From the NCBI GenBank assembly GCA_035771165.1, contig JAWNZC010000232.1, positions 3,661,501 to 3,725,500 on the forward strand: a stretch of DNA of 64,000 nt, written 5' to 3'. The notes beneath the pieces were generated by a model. It ran no database searches, was not told the origin of the DNA, and worked only from the letters and a program-made list of their open reading frames with translations. Source of the stretch: Paragorgia papillata. Its lineage: Eukaryota; Cnidaria; Anthozoa; Scleralcyonacea; Coralliidae. Below, piece by piece: positions 46,454-57,860 of this stretch. Each line of letters begins with the position of its first letter. Positions within the stretch are counted from its first letter, which is position 1. Made by a program: the position numbers and the translations under genes.

Positions 46454-48390
46454 CTTCAAAAGAAAAGGCTGATGCTTTTAACAACTTTTTTGCGTCAGTC
46501 TTTAATCCTGACGCAGGTTCTTCTTTATCTTCTCCTTCAAAGTCTACTCTCAATTCTCTTGACTCAATAATTGTTTCTGAATCCTTAGTACAGTCTCTAT
46601 TATCTAATTTGTCACATTCTAAGGCTACTGGCCCAGATGGAATACCTGCTTATCTCTTAAAATGATGTTCTGAAGTTATCGCTCCCTCCCTGGCTGCTCT
46701 CTTCGAGTTATCTATCCAGCAGGGTGTAGTTCCCTCAGAATGGAAACATGCTAATGTAGTTCCAGTCCCTAAGAAAAGTGACGTTCATGAAGTTACTAAT
46801 TACAGACCAATTTCTTTACTATCCCAAGTCTCTAAAGATCTTGAACGTTTGATTTTCAGTCAAGTTTCTTTTTTCATTAAGAACTCTTTATATGATCTCC
46901 AGCATGGTTTTCGCTGTAATAGGTCATGTGTTACTCAACTTCTTAATATATTTCACGACATTGGTAGTGCCCTTGATGCTGGTAAAGAAATTGACCTCAT
47001 CTGTCTTGATTTTGCTAAAGCTTTCGACGCTGTTTCTCATAGTAAACTCTTATCCAAGCTGAAAACTTACGGAATTTCTGGTCCTCTCTTTAAATGGTTT
47101 GCTGATTATCTTCATGATCGGAAACAGCGTGTTGTTGTTGAAGGAGTTTCTTCGTCGTTCGTTAGTGTTAAGTCTGGTGTGCCGCAAGCTAGTGTGATAG
47201 GTCCTCTTCTTTGTATTCTCTATGTTAATGACCTTCCGGAGGTAACCAGCAACAGTATTGTTGCCCTTTTTGCTGACGACAGCAAGTGCTTCCGCTCAAT
47301 TGAGTCACCGGCGGATATAGATCTCCTCCAGCTTGATGGTCACAGTCCTGGCAAATTAAATTTAATGTGTCTAAAACTCTATTACTAATGATATCCCGAC
47401 AACGTACTCAATCTAGCCATTCCTATCACTATCACCTCAACAACGAATTAGTTAAAAGTGTAACAAATCAAACCGACTTGGGTGTGGTCATCACCAATGA
47501 CCTTAAGTGGTCCCCCCTTATTGCTAAATGTGTTGCTAAAGCTAATCGTATGCTTGGGTTTCTCCGCAGCAACTGTATTCAAATGTCAAATGTCCCTTAC
47601 CGTCGTCTACTCTATTTAGCGCTCGTCCGTTCTCACTTGTCTTACGGTAGTGAAATCTGGGCTCCTCAGGACAAGTCACGTGACCTTTCACTTCTTGAGG
47701 GTGTTCAGGGACGAGCCACGAAATTCATACTCCAAGATTATGAATCGTCTTACACTGACCGTCTCAAAAAGCTTAACTTATTACCTATATCATATTGGCT
47801 TGAAGTTAAGGATCTTCTCTTCTTTTTAAAGTGTAAACAAGGTCTCTACGATCTAGATATCTCCCGTTTTGTTACTTTTTCTTTTATCCGCTCGTCTCGC
47901 ACTCGTTCAAGTCAACACAACTTGCTTCAAGCCAATTCTTGTAGGACTTCTCTATTTAGAAATTCTTTTTTCAACAGAATTGTCTTTCTATGGAACAATC
48001 TCTCTCCGATAGTTCGTAATAGTACTTCTGTTTCCATTTTTAAACATGAACTTTATATTCACTACTCTTCTAAGTTAGACTCCAATTGCGATGTTAATAG
48101 ACTGCGCACCTGGAAAAGTTTCTGTTCTAAATGTCGTTCTTTCAATCGAAGTTGTTGCTCTTAAATCTTTATTCTTATGTAATTTGTGTACTAGTTTGTT
48201 GGGGTTTTTTATCGGGTGTTTACTTAACGTTTACTATGTATTTTTGGGTTGGGTTGGTCTTCACATGGGACTTGTGTCCTGTTGATCATTCCTTCAATCA
48301 TGTTCAAGTATTGCACTCTTTATTTCCTGTATATTTGCATTCTTTCATGGTTGTAAAGTTAATAAATAAATAAATAATAAAATAAATAAA
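46454..48390 (+). mobile_element. 5'-truncated LINE inserted in BEL gag
   Basis: The insertion carries a reverse-transcriptase and C-terminal region and ends in TAAA/AAATAAATAAA repeats (48358-48390), the tail style of CR1- or L2-like LINEs. No endonuclease is present, as expected of a 5'-truncated retroposed copy. BEL gag coding matches directly on both sides, so the boundaries are good to within a few bases. The target duplication is not clear. Confidence 0.85.
46460..48164 (+). pseudogene. LINE reverse transcriptase (broken)
   Basis: The region upstream of the catalytic core contains SKATGPDGIPAYLLK, then an in-frame TGA (46663-46665). From 46849 the frame contains FAKAFDAVSHSKLL (first catalytic Asp about residue 54), GVPQASVIGPLL, where Ala replaces the usual Gly, and ALFADDSKCF (141-144, catalytic FADD). 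A frameshift near 47367-47390 moves the thumb and C-terminal part to another frame (47367-48164: DLGVVITNDLKWSPLI, YRRLLYLALVRSHLSYGSEI, FLWNNLSPIVR). The catalytic residues are intact but the reading is broken at least twice. Confidence 0.8.
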
Positions 48391-49460
48391 GCCGACCTGG
48401 TACGAGGTCACGACAGCTGGCAAGATTGGAACTTCGCACAACTTCTACAAGCCCTTAAAAGATGGAAAGACATAAACCCGGTTGAAGAAAACGAGAGCTC
48501 AAAACCTGCCCACGAAAATCGTCGACACGACGGATATCTCCCACCCCGAGTGAAATCCTACCAAACACAACAACAGAGCGTACGAGGGTGTGTTTACTGC
48601 GAGAGTACTGACCACAAATCCAGCAATTGTCAAAAATGCACGACGATGGATGCACGAAAGAAAATCCTTGCCTCGAAGCGTCTGTGTTTTGATTGTACAG
48701 GCCCAAAGCACCGAGCAGCTGAGTGCAAAAGCCGCTCGGGATGTCTTACATTTGGGCAACGACACCATACCTCCATATGCAACAACTCGTCTACTGATGG
48801 ACTGTTACTGACAGCCCAACCAGAGAGTAGCAACAAGGTGATCTACCCAGTAGTAGTCGAAGTTGAGGGCGTCTAGTGCCGAGCTCTTTTAGACGCAGGC
48901 GCCGGGAGTTCTTATGCGTCAGCGGCTCTACTAGACTTTGAGAAATCGCGTCTACGCCAAAGTCAAGTGAGAACAATCGAAATGATGCTTGGAGTCCAAA
49001 TCAAAGAGAGTGGAGCTGTTCTCGTTGAAGGTAGAAAGTCTGAAGAAAGATTTCAGTTTGGAAGTCGAGGTCACTCGTGTTGAAAAGCCAAAATTATTAG
49101 AGATTGACAACCCTGGATATAGTGAGATACCCTGGATAAGGACACTAAGTCGAAATTACCAGTGCATCTAATTCTTGGTGCAAGCGAGTACGCGAAATCA
49201 AGAGAAAGTGTGCGCCACGTCTAGGGAGTCCAGGAGAGCCAGTAGCTGAACTGACCAGTTTCGGATGGACCATTCTATCACCTGGTGAGGAAGCTGAGAT
49301 ATCCAAAGTACTGTTGACCCAGACCTCGCAAACCGATTACGAGGCTTTATGCAATATGGACGTCCTGGGACTAGAAGATCCTCCTGCTGGAGATCAGGCA
49401 ACGGTCTACGCTGAGTTCAAATAACAGCTCAAAAGAAGTCCCGAGGGGTGGTATGAGACC
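48391..49460 (+). pseudogene. BEL/Pao gag C-terminus and protease, broken
   Basis: Gag resumes with ADLVRGHDSWQDWNFAQLL. Three zinc knuckles follow: CVYC...C, CFDC...C, and a third in which the second Cys is Phe (CLTFGQRHHTSIC). A TAG at 48874-48876 precedes the protease. There the usual D-T/S-G active site reads DAGAGSS, so Thr/Ser has become Ala. Beyond about 48985 the coding match scatters over frames, with several stops before the reverse transcriptase. The copy cannot make active protease. Confidence 0.75.
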
Positions 49461-49468
49461 GGACTGCC

Positions 49469-50437
49469 TTGGAAAAGGGAACCGTCCGACCTTGCCTGAC
49501 AACAAAGCTGGCAGTTAGGAGACTTAACAACCTTTTGCGGAAACTAGAGAAATCAAAGATGACAGAGAAATACAACAATGTCATACAAACCCAACTCCAA
49601 GATGGCATCGTCGAACGAGCTACCGATCCACCAGTAGGACCTGAGTTCTACATTCCACACAAGTCAGTGGTCAGAGAGTCGGCCGAGAGCACTAAACTTC
49701 GAGTGGTCTACGATGCCTCAGCGCGTGCCTTTGATCAAGGTCCGTCCTTGAATGATTGTCTGCATACAGGCCCACCATTACAAAACCAGCTGTGGGCCGT
49801 GTTGGTAAGGGCAAGATTCCATCCTGTGGCCATCACAGGCGATATCAAGCAAGCTTTTCTTCAAGTGAGGATTAGAGAAGAGGACAGAGATGCTCTGCGG
49901 TTTCACTGGATCGCTGATCTAGAATATAAACGTGTGGTGACTTTACGTTTTGCCATGGCGCTGTTTGGGCTTGGCCCATCACCATTCCTTCTGGGAGGTG
50001 TGGTGCAACAACATCTAGAGAGCTGTAGAAACGAGTACAAAGAGATTGTGGAAGAAATCGAAAGGAGCCTGTATTTCGACGATCTGATTAGTGGAGGGTC
50101 TACCGTTGAAGATGCCCGGCAAGTGAAACTAGCGTCGATTGAAATATTCTCTCAAGCCTCATTTGAACTGCACAAGTGGCACTCAAATGCCGCCGAACTG
50201 GAGCCATCCAGCGACGCATCAGAAGAGGAGCTGGAGACCTTCGCAAAAGAGCAGTTAGGAGTTCCTAGCCAGGGGGCAAAAGTTTACGACCCTCTGGGAC
50301 TAGTTTCTCCAACGGCGTTGGCCGGCAAGCTTCTCTACCGCGAGGCTTGGGACCTGAAAATCGCCTGGGATATTCCTGTTCCGGAGCAGGTGACGAGAGA
50401 TGGTCGAAGTGGGAATCAAGTCTTCCTAGGGGAGTAG
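49469..50437 (+). pseudogene. BEL/Pao reverse transcriptase, internally deleted
   Basis: A 322-codon open frame has FYIPHKSVVRE, VVYDASA (80-86), GDIKQAFLQVRI (catalytic Asp about 125) and YFDD (202-205). The catalytic triad looks intact; Phe replaces the more common Val in Y.DD. FELHKWHSN follows near 232-240. Between QLGV and KVYDPLGLVSP (about 262-280) roughly 50-60 residues usual for the family are missing, and the frame ends early at 50437. The match extends upstream in other frames, so the Met at 49469 is not the true start. Confidence 0.8.
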
Positions 50438-50468
50438 TTGCACCGAGATCCACTCCAAAACATCGCGA

Positions 50469-51169
50469 GTGAATTACGACCATCAATTTACATTGCTTTG
50501 GTGACGCCAGTGGAAAAGGAGTGTCTGCAGCCTTGTATGCAGTGGTGTCTCAGCCATCGGGGGTATAGCAGTTGGCCTGGTAACAGCCAAGGCTAGACTG
50601 GCTAAGCTGGGCCTTAGTATTCCACGCCTGGAGCTAGTCTCTGCTCATATGGCAACAAATCTCATCGTGAATGCCAGAAATGCGTTAGAGGGATTTCCAG
50701 CGGGGGAGCTGCATTGCTGGCTCGACAGTACCGTGGGCTTCACTGGATCCGTGGAGCAGGAGAGTACAAGCAGTTTGTCAGTAATCGAGTCAGAAAGATC
50801 AAGGAGCACGAAGAAGTTCAGTGGCATCATGTTGGTACGAAAGAAAATCCTGCAGACCTGGGAAGCCGCAGTGGGGGCGTAGAAGAGTCCAGGTTATGGT
50901 GGAAGGGACCTGAGTGGTTGGCTGACAGCAAGCGCTGGCCTCCAAACATTACAACAAGTTCGACATCAGAAACACGAGCTGAAGCTAAAGTGGTTCGGGA
51001 GTTCTTCGCTGCAGCAGTGGTCAAGTCAGCTGACGAGATCGTTGATGTGCTCACCAAATTGAACCTGTGGAAAACGCTGAGAATCTGTGGGTGTGTCTGG
51101 CGGTTTGTACACAACATCAGAATCCCCAAGAAACAAAGAGCCAAAGGATTGCTCACCACTGAAGAGTAA
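50469..51169 (+). pseudogene. BEL/Pao RNase H region, frameshifted
   Basis: At 50490-50560 one frame gives CFGDASGKGVSAALYAVV, the first catalytic Asp of the RNase H fold. The match then changes frame: KARLAKLGL and AHMATNLIVNARNAL near 50590-50690, and YKQFVSNRVRKIKEH with WHHVGTKENPADLGSRSGG at 50770-50880. At least two frameshifts are needed to explain this. Confidence 0.7.
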
Positions 51170-52577
51170 AAACGAGACAAAAGCATTCTGGGAGAGATTG
51201 GCGCAAAGAAGCAGCAGCGACACAGTGCAATTTGAAGAAGACCGACTGCAGTTAAACCTACAAGCAAATGCAAAGGGAGTTCTGGAATGTCGAGGGAGAA
51301 TTCAAGGGCATTTTCCGATTTACATCCCAGACGGCCACCTACACGCAAGCAAGTTGGTGGAAGACGCGCACTTTAGAACACTCCACGGGGGAGTGAGTCT
51401 GACCATGGCCAAGGTACGAGAGCGTCACTGGATACCGAGATTAAGGCGTCTGGTAAAGAAAACCGTGAAAGAATGCCATGGATATAAGCGATTTCGCGTC
51501 AAGGCGTTTGACAGTCCACCTCCAGATAACTTGCCCAGAGATCGGACAGAAGGAATAGCTGCGTTCAAGGTGGTCGGGCTTGACTATGCCGGTCCTTTGA
51601 AGTACAAGAAAACCAATAAAGTTGACGGAAAGGCCTACTTGCTGCTCTACGCCTGCAGTTTGACAAGAGCCCTGTACCTGGAATTACTGCCCAATATGGA
51701 AACCACCGAGTTCCTGGGAAGCCTCAAGAGATTCATTGCCCGCCGAGGTCGTCCCAAAAAGATCTATTCGGATAACGGGAGAACATTCGTGGGAGCGGCC
51801 AACTGGGTGAAATTTATCACTCAAGATGAAAGTCTGAATGAATTTCCAGCGCATCATAGAATAAAGTGGCAGTTCAATTTGAGCCGTGCCCCTTGGTGGG
51901 GCGGGCAATTTGAACGCATGGTGGGTCTGTTCAAAGCCTTTCTGTCCAAGTGTATTGGAAACGGTTCCTTGACCTGGTCAGAGCTCCAAGACGTCATGCT
52001 CGACGTGGAGGTAGCTCTGAACAATCGTCCACTCAGTTACATTGAAGACGACATTCAGCTTCCTGTCCTTGCGCCTAACACATTCCTGTTGGATCAGCCA
52101 TTTGTACTACCAGAGCTGGAACCTCATCGCCAAGAAACCAAAGATCTGCGAAAGCGAGCAAAATACCTGAGACGGTGCAAGGACATGGTTTGGCAACGGT
52201 GGACTGGAGAGTATTTGAGAGGGCTTCGCGAGCGTCATCGCCTAAAACATGAGGGAAAACCAGCGTATCTCAACACATGGGATGTTGTACTAATCAAGTC
52301 GGACCAGAAAGATCGTGGAAAATGGAAAATCGGAGTAGTGGAAAGGCTGGTTCCTGGTCGAGATGGTGTCGTGCGAGCGGTCCCTTTGCGGGTAGGGAGT
52401 TCACGCCTGGAACGACCCGTGCAAGATCTCTATCCGTTGGAACTGTCTTGTTACCGCACCGTTGTCAAGCCTGCAGTAACGCTGAATGCTGAAGCGTTAG
52501 AGTTTATTCCAAAGAGAGCAGCTGCAACAATCGCCAGAGATCGTATTGCTGCAATTGCAGAAGAACAGCGAGAGTGA
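51087..52577 (+). CDS. BEL/Pao integrase-containing frame (496 codons)
   Basis: The real match starts near residue 28. The zinc-binding region has HFRTLHGG (H95, H100) and ECHGYKRF, where the second Cys of the usual CxxC is Tyr (position 133). The catalytic core has D166 (VGLDYAGPL), D229 (YSDNGRTF) and E276 (GGQFERMVG), with 46 residues between the last two. The C-terminal domain (WDVVLIKSDQKDRGKW to PVQDLYPLEL, about 400-455) is the BEL-type tail. The frame is open to its natural end, so this is the best preserved part. The lost zinc ligand argues against full activity. Confidence 0.85.
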   Translation: MGVSGGLYTTSESPRNKEPKDCSPLKSKNETKAFWERLAQRSSSDTVQFEEDRLQLNLQANAKGVLECRGRIQGHFPIYIPDGHLHASKLVEDAHFRTLHGGVSLTMAKVRERHWIPRLRRLVKKTVKECHGYKRFRVKAFDSPPPDNLPRDRTEGIAAFKVVGLDYAGPLKYKKTNKVDGKAYLLLYACSLTRALYLELLPNMETTEFLGSLKRFIARRGRPKKIYSDNGRTFVGAANWVKFITQDESLNEFPAHHRIKWQFNLSRAPWWGGQFERMVGLFKAFLSKCIGNGSLTWSELQDVMLDVEVALNNRPLSYIEDDIQLPVLAPNTFLLDQPFVLPELEPHRQETKDLRKRAKYLRRCKDMVWQRWTGEYLRGLRERHRLKHEGKPAYLNTWDVVLIKSDQKDRGKWKIGVVERLVPGRDGVVRAVPLRVGSSRLERPVQDLYPLELSCYRTVVKPAVTLNAEALEFIPKRAAATIARDRIAAIAEEQRE

Positions 52578-52666
52578 CTTAAAGAATATAGTTGAACTTT
52601 TTATCTTACTTAGTGAACAATTTGAGTATATATAGCATATAATTACATTTGTCCTCATGCGAGGCA

Positions 52667-52680
52667 AATGGGGGGGAGAG
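52667..52680 (+). promoter_or_regulatory. Polypurine tract of the BEL/Pao element
   Basis: AAATGGGGGGGAGAG immediately precedes the 3' LTR, in the position of the plus-strand primer. Confidence 0.75.
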
Positions 52681-52978
52681 TGTTGTAGAATGATATATCA
52701 TCTTGTTGGATTATTTTAGTTTGTTTATTTTAATCTTGTTTTGTGATATTGCGAAGTGATGACGGATCACGAACACGCTTTACTTTAATCAATTATAATG
52801 ATGGGATTAGCCATTAGTTATCTTTAAGAATATTAAGCACTCAAAATGTAGTGTGAGAGAGTCTTTTAGGTGTTGTGTGTCTGTGAGTGAGAGAGTATAG
52901 AGTGATTAAACAAAACTGTGATTTAAAAACGTGATTGTGAATTGTTGGGCGACTACAAAAGGGAGGCAATCCCCAACA
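52681..52978 (+). repeat. 3' LTR of the BEL/Pao element, 298 bp
   Basis: Starts TGTTGTAGAATG and ends CCCCAACA, so the LTR has the standard TG...CA ends within a 5-bp TGTTG/CAACA inverted repeat. It follows the polypurine tract directly. No second LTR is in the window, so age cannot be judged by LTR divergence. Confidence 0.85.
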
Positions 52979-54098
52979 GTTTACATTGCATAATTCAAAA
53001 CTGGAAAATCCTGTCCTTGCGTAACAATATTAACATTCTCGAGTTGAGAATTGTCTGCCAGCAATTTAAATGTGTCTTTTGTTCATAATTTATGGATTTC
53101 CAACTTTTCCGTAAGTTAAATTTGGTTATATATTGAAATTCCGAGTCTAGTGTCTAGTCCATCACGGAATTTGGGCGCCATATTGACAACATTATCTGGC
53201 AGAGGCTACTTTTCTTTCCCTCTTCCCATCATTCCTCGCGCGTCTCCACCTCCGAGCCTCTGCGGAGGAGAGAGATATGGAAGGCTATATGTGGTTAGAC
53301 TGCTACCTAGCATTCGAGCGACGTTCTGTCCCGACCACACCAGCAAACATGGACGCCTACTCAGGCGTTCACTCATGCTACTGATTTGTACAATCTTGGC
53401 GTAGCCTGTGCTCGTACGACCACACGTACATGTCCACGCGTCAACGACCATGTCCACGTTTTAGTTTACAGTAACGTTTTCGTCCACGTTTACGCTCACG
53501 TCCAAGACCACATTCACGTCTAAATTCACACCTACTTTATCTGTGCTTCTCCATACCTCGTCCCGCACGTTGTCGTTCAGCAACGGCCACGTCAATGTCC
53601 GTGTTCTCACCCACATCCAAGTCCACCCTTACCTCTACGAGCATGGCCATGTTTATTCGGCAGAAACGTGTTTGTTAACATGCACATGTATGAAGGGTAC
53701 AGGTAGGGGACGCATACATTGAGGCGTTGAATACTTGTACCTGTAACTGTTAGTGTGAATGTGCCTCTTTATACTTTGTTCCCTGTGACCCGTTCCGTTC
53801 CTTTTCCCATCCAATTCTACGCTACCGTGCCCGTTCACGTAATTGTTGTAAGTTCATGTTCAAAATAACTCAGCCGCTAATCCTAACCCACCAATTCGTG
53901 CGTATTGGACATGGACTTTTAACCCACGGAATCCTCACTCTCCCCGTCCCGGTCACCATCTAGGTCCCTAGAACTCATCCCCATCCTTACACCTGCGTTG
54001 AAGGGTATCCACTAGCCCTGCAATTGACTGCAGTTTAATGCGCTACACAACACTAAGTTCCACTTCGCTGGATTCTACACTGTTAACTGTTGAAAATT
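52979..54098. other. Intergenic; cryptic CACGTCCA-type simplicity
   Basis: From about 53420 to 53650 the words CACGT, GTCCA and CACGTCCA recur at irregular spacing (ATGTCCACG, TCGTCCACGTTTACG, CACGTCCAAG), a degraded simple-sequence region. No gene is supported. Confidence 0.4.
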
Positions 54099-55907
54099 TT
54101 AGTTTCTAATTAAATTTTCGGTGGGAAAAACGGCCATGTTCGCCATGCATTGCAGGCAGCGGTATTGCCCAAGAACGACAGTCAACCTAGTCACAGAATA
54201 TTCTTTCCCTGTCTTTGTCTCAAGAAAATGGTTTTCGTTTAATACAAGGAAGAAATAGGTTAGAAAAAAGAAAGGATTTACCAGTGAGTACAGAAAGCGG
54301 TTCAGGCAGTAGCGATTCATCGCCCAGGCATAGAGAATATTGGCAAATTTATCGGATTTAAAAACTCCTACAGTCCATGTAAGCTGATCATTGCTTTTAT
54401 TTCTGGACAATGGTACGTCAGTGGAGTTTATTTGAACAGCACATTATTGTGTCAACGTATTATTATTATTTTTGCATTAAAAGATGTGCTGCCCAGTTGT
54501 TTTGTAATATTAGGCATATGTTCAAACAGTCAATAAAACTTATATGTAATTGGTTTATCATCAGAAGATTTACATGTACAGTCTAAGGAAATTAAAATGT
54601 AGTATATGTCGTTGTTCAATCTCAACTGCCCTAACCTTGACACCCCACCCCCGGGGAAGGAGAAGCCAAGGGATAGTCTGCTTTCATAGACTAGTGGCTT
54701 GATTAAATCTTTATCTTATGATTATGTTCATATAAGCTAAGAGGCCAGTTTGGCATGCCAAAACACAAATAGTCAAATAAAATGATAAGCACTGGTTAAG
54801 CAAACCAGCTCACTGATCCTATATCTACTACATACCTTATACTGAAACCACGACTACATAAGAGTATGTGTATGTAAGTCTGAATTTGGACTATTCCTGC
54901 CCATATGCTACATGCAGGCTTGTGTTCAAAGTACTTTGCAGAAATAAGTCCATTTCTGCTCCTGGGACATGTGATTTAGTAAGTAAAAACAAACAAGCTA
55001 TAAACGTGTACATATGCTGTAAGCAATACTATTTTTTTTGTCCTATACCTCTTAGAGAACCTACCTATAACATGTAAAATTATTTCACATAAATGGCTAG
55101 GGCAACATTATCAAAGGCCTCTACCCAGGAATGTGTTTAACTGCATTCCACCCACTGAGGAACAAGGATTACACTTGATTTTTTTGTTAGGAATAACATT
55201 TTGATAGAATTAAATGATATTTAATAATCAAGGATAACATTTGATTGGATAGGATACAAAAACCTAATGTGCAGCCAAGGAGGCTATATAGGGTGCCTAG
55301 GCCCTCAACGGTTACTACTGTAATGGTTACTAATTAGTTTATATTCTATACAATTGACATATTAATAATAATCCAGATATAAATTATGATGATTCATTGG
55401 TTCAAATGAAGGTTGTTGAATACACAATGTTGAATGTCACTATACAAATGCAATAAAAAATCAATTAAGAATTATAGTATCAGTACAGACACAGTCCTAC
55501 TGTATTACAGAAACTTACTGTACATATTTGTTTTGTTATCATAATTGTTTATTTTGATTTAACTTTACAATTAATTAATTATCCTGTCTTATTTTGTCAA
55601 AAAAAGGAAATTAAGGCATAAAATCTTTCCTTTAATTTTAATTTATTAAACATAGAGAATAATTCCAAACCGCAATCTTGATGTTTGTCCAGTGAACACT
55701 GTATGTCAGGTTTTAATCTACCACAAGCTTCCAAGATAAGAAAATAATACTAGTGTTGTGTATTAGGGATGAACTGGATCATACTACTTTACCAGATACT
55801 AGATTTAGCCGGGTAGCTATTTACCAAATACCAGTCACCGGATAGCACCAAGTTTAAATATAACAAAAGTCACTTTGTACACTAGACAAATTTTGTTAAT
55901 AGTGCGC

Positions 55908-55943
<36 letters not shown>

Positions 55944-56462
55944 GGGGGGTGTAAACCCCAGCAAGAATTCCAGATCAGCACATTTCAAGGATTAGCATGA
56001 AATAGTAAATTGTTTTGGTGTTACGTTTTATAGCCTATCAGCTAACTAAATATATTTTGTACTCACCATCAATTCTTATGTGGGATAGCAGTCAAACAAA
56101 AATATGGTGGAGGGTCTACAAGACATAGCTGTGTTGTACAGTGTACAGTTAGTTTATACAGTATATCAAGTATATATATATATATATCAATCAATAAAAA
56201 ATGAGAAAACCAATCCATTAATCATGGCAGGGTTGTTGATAATTATTTTTGTCACCAGTCTCCCAAAAAGTGCTAACGTCCACGGCAAAAAAGGTGACAC
56301 GCAAGGTGACTGATTTTGCAACATTTTTTGCCCAGCATGTTTGCCTTATTTTTGAATTCATTCTATTTTATTTCTATTTTATCTTGTTAGCTTTTTAGTC
56401 GAACATTGCAATTACAAACATCAATACACAGAACGAAAAGTGTTTTGGCTGAGTCACCGGCC
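54099..56462. other. Intergenic, no supported gene
   Basis: A 103-codon minus frame (54099-54410) and a 69-codon plus frame (54868-55077) lack recognisable domains. There is a (GT)n tract at 55903-55941 and a short (TA)n at 56167-56187. Otherwise AT-rich unique DNA. Confidence 0.4.
55903..55941. repeat. (GT)n microsatellite
   Basis: GCGCGCGTGTG leads into about 16 GT units, then TCCGGGGGG. Confidence 0.95.
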
Positions 56463-56732
56463 TCAACAGCAAAAGCTAATTACTGCAGGCCAAACACACT
56501 TAAAACAAAATAGATGGATGTTATATAATATTGCTAGCTTTTCGTTATTGTCCTTTGAAATTTTATCTGCTATTGACGAAGTTGGTATATTTTCCTTAGG
56601 TTTTTGAGATAACTGACCATAAATTCTCTGAGAAAGTTGCTCGCCTAGGTTAGAGTAATCTTGAGGAAGACTGTTTGTGGTGGTAGTGACTGACGTTTCG
56701 ACTGCCTCAGCAGCGGTCATCTTCAGAGTCAA
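56463..56732 (-). other. Short frame over a Penelope-end-like motif
   Basis: The 89-codon minus frame begins MTLKMTAAEAVETSVTTTTN. The DNA here (minus strand CTGAAGATGA, GCTGC/GCAG loop, TCGAAACG) resembles a hammerhead end with a 3-bp enlargement of the CUGAUGA core. Such TCGAAACG plus ATCTTCAGAGTC sequences are common at repeat ends in invertebrates. I read the frame as passive translation of a repeat end, not a gene. Confidence 0.4.
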
Positions 56733-56760
56733 GCGAAAGGTTTTGGTCAGGTTCGCCTAT

Positions 56761-57342
56761 ATTTATGTCTCCGGATCATTATATGTCACGAACGATTGCG
56801 GTATGCGTGGGATCTGTGCTGGGCGTTGTCAGGGGAGGTGGGTGTTGTTTGTGGGTGTTATTTGTGGGTGGTGCTGTCGGTATTTGTTTGTCAGTGTTGG
56901 CGGGGGTGGGGTGGGGCAGAGGGGATTAATAAAAAGAAATTAAAAACCCCTACTGTTTGTTTGTTTGTAAGACGTTGTGCTCGCTCGTCAGTGTAAAAAC
57001 TGACGAGACGAGCACAACTTATTTATTTGCGACACATCTAACGCCTTATATAACGAAAATGATTACCTTCAACGTGTGTTGTACAAAAGCAACTACAGCC
57101 CGGGCTTCATCAAACGAACGTTTTCAAAAACAACGAATCCAACGTAGCGGACGATAAAACAACTGTTACAGCAACGATACCTTACATCACAGGTACGTCG
57201 GAGATTATCTCGCGTATCTTACGACCTTACAACATTCGCGTAGCACACAGATCAATAGCATGCGTTCAAACTTCCCCCGTTTCCGTTCCCCGGAGGGTAA
57301 AGTCTGCGCAACGGAGCCCGAAAGCTCGTTATCGGCAGTAAA
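56761..57342. other. Intergenic with a 20-bp-stem hairpin
   Basis: The G-rich stretch 56815-56925 is low in complexity. At 56973-57019 TTGTGCTCGCTCGTCAGT and ACTGACGAGACGAGCACAA form a near-perfect hairpin with a 5-base loop. No gene is supported. Confidence 0.5.
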
Positions 57343-57469
57343 TTGGATTACATATCTTATTGTTTCTCGCCCAATGAAATGTTATTCCAAGTTTTTTTTT
57401 GGATCGTTCATCTATTGGCTAACAACAGCGCCGGAAATAAACACGCGTTGTTGACAGCATTGCTGTATT

Positions 57470-57860
57470 CAAAAATGGCGTTTTCGTTCGGAGGTCTCAG
57501 TGGTTTGAATGAATTCTTCAGCGAAGAAAACTTCCAGGAAGCATTAAAATTGGCATGCTATTACTTCAATGTTGATAAGATGTACCCAGAGCAGGTCCAG
57601 GCGTTGCGATTTTCTTTCAGGGGAAGAATATTTACTTTAGCGCACAGACAGGCTAATATGGGAAATCGCTTGTGTTTCAAATCACTTTCAATCAATCCCG
57701 ATCATCGCCGATGTTCTACTAGAAACAGTTTCAGGGACAAATATTTTGCTAGTGATTATCCCATTACAATCGCTAATGTTTGATGAAGTTAACTACTTGA
57801 ACGAACGTGTGATCAACGCAGCCGCAATTTACAAGGAACAGGACGAAGGCTGTTGATGAA
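57470..57860 (+). pseudogene. RecQ-like DNA helicase fragment
   Basis: The frame at 57343-57783 contains ALKLACYYFNVDKMYPEQVQ, matching the Q-motif region of RecQ-type helicases. HRQANMGNRLCFKSL follows at the place of the ATP-binding Walker A motif, whose essential Gly-Lys-Ser/Thr is destroyed. A frameshift near 57693 moves the match to another frame (IIADVLLETVSGTNILLVI, then QSLMFDEVNYLNERVINAAA) up to about 57840. Only the first ~120 residues of a helicase domain remain. The real match begins around 57475, so the Met at 57343 is not meaningful. Such RecQ-like genes are highly multicopy in some sponges and cnidarians. Confidence 0.6.

Larger units (their letters stand above)
46189..52978 (+). 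mobile_element. BEL/Pao LTR retrotransposon, 5'-truncated, interrupted by a LINE
   Basis: Order of parts: gag fragment, nested LINE (46454-48390), rest of gag with zinc knuckles, protease, reverse transcriptase, RNase H, integrase, polypurine tract, 3' LTR. No 5' LTR or primer-binding site is seen, so the copy is truncated. Stops, frameshifts and an internal deletion break every domain except the integrase-containing frame. Each part is described separately. Confidence 0.9.

Noticed and set aside
54099..54410. 103-codon minus frame as a gene
   Set aside because: Hydrophobic, low-complexity peptide without recognisable family; a chance frame is plausible in AT-rich DNA.
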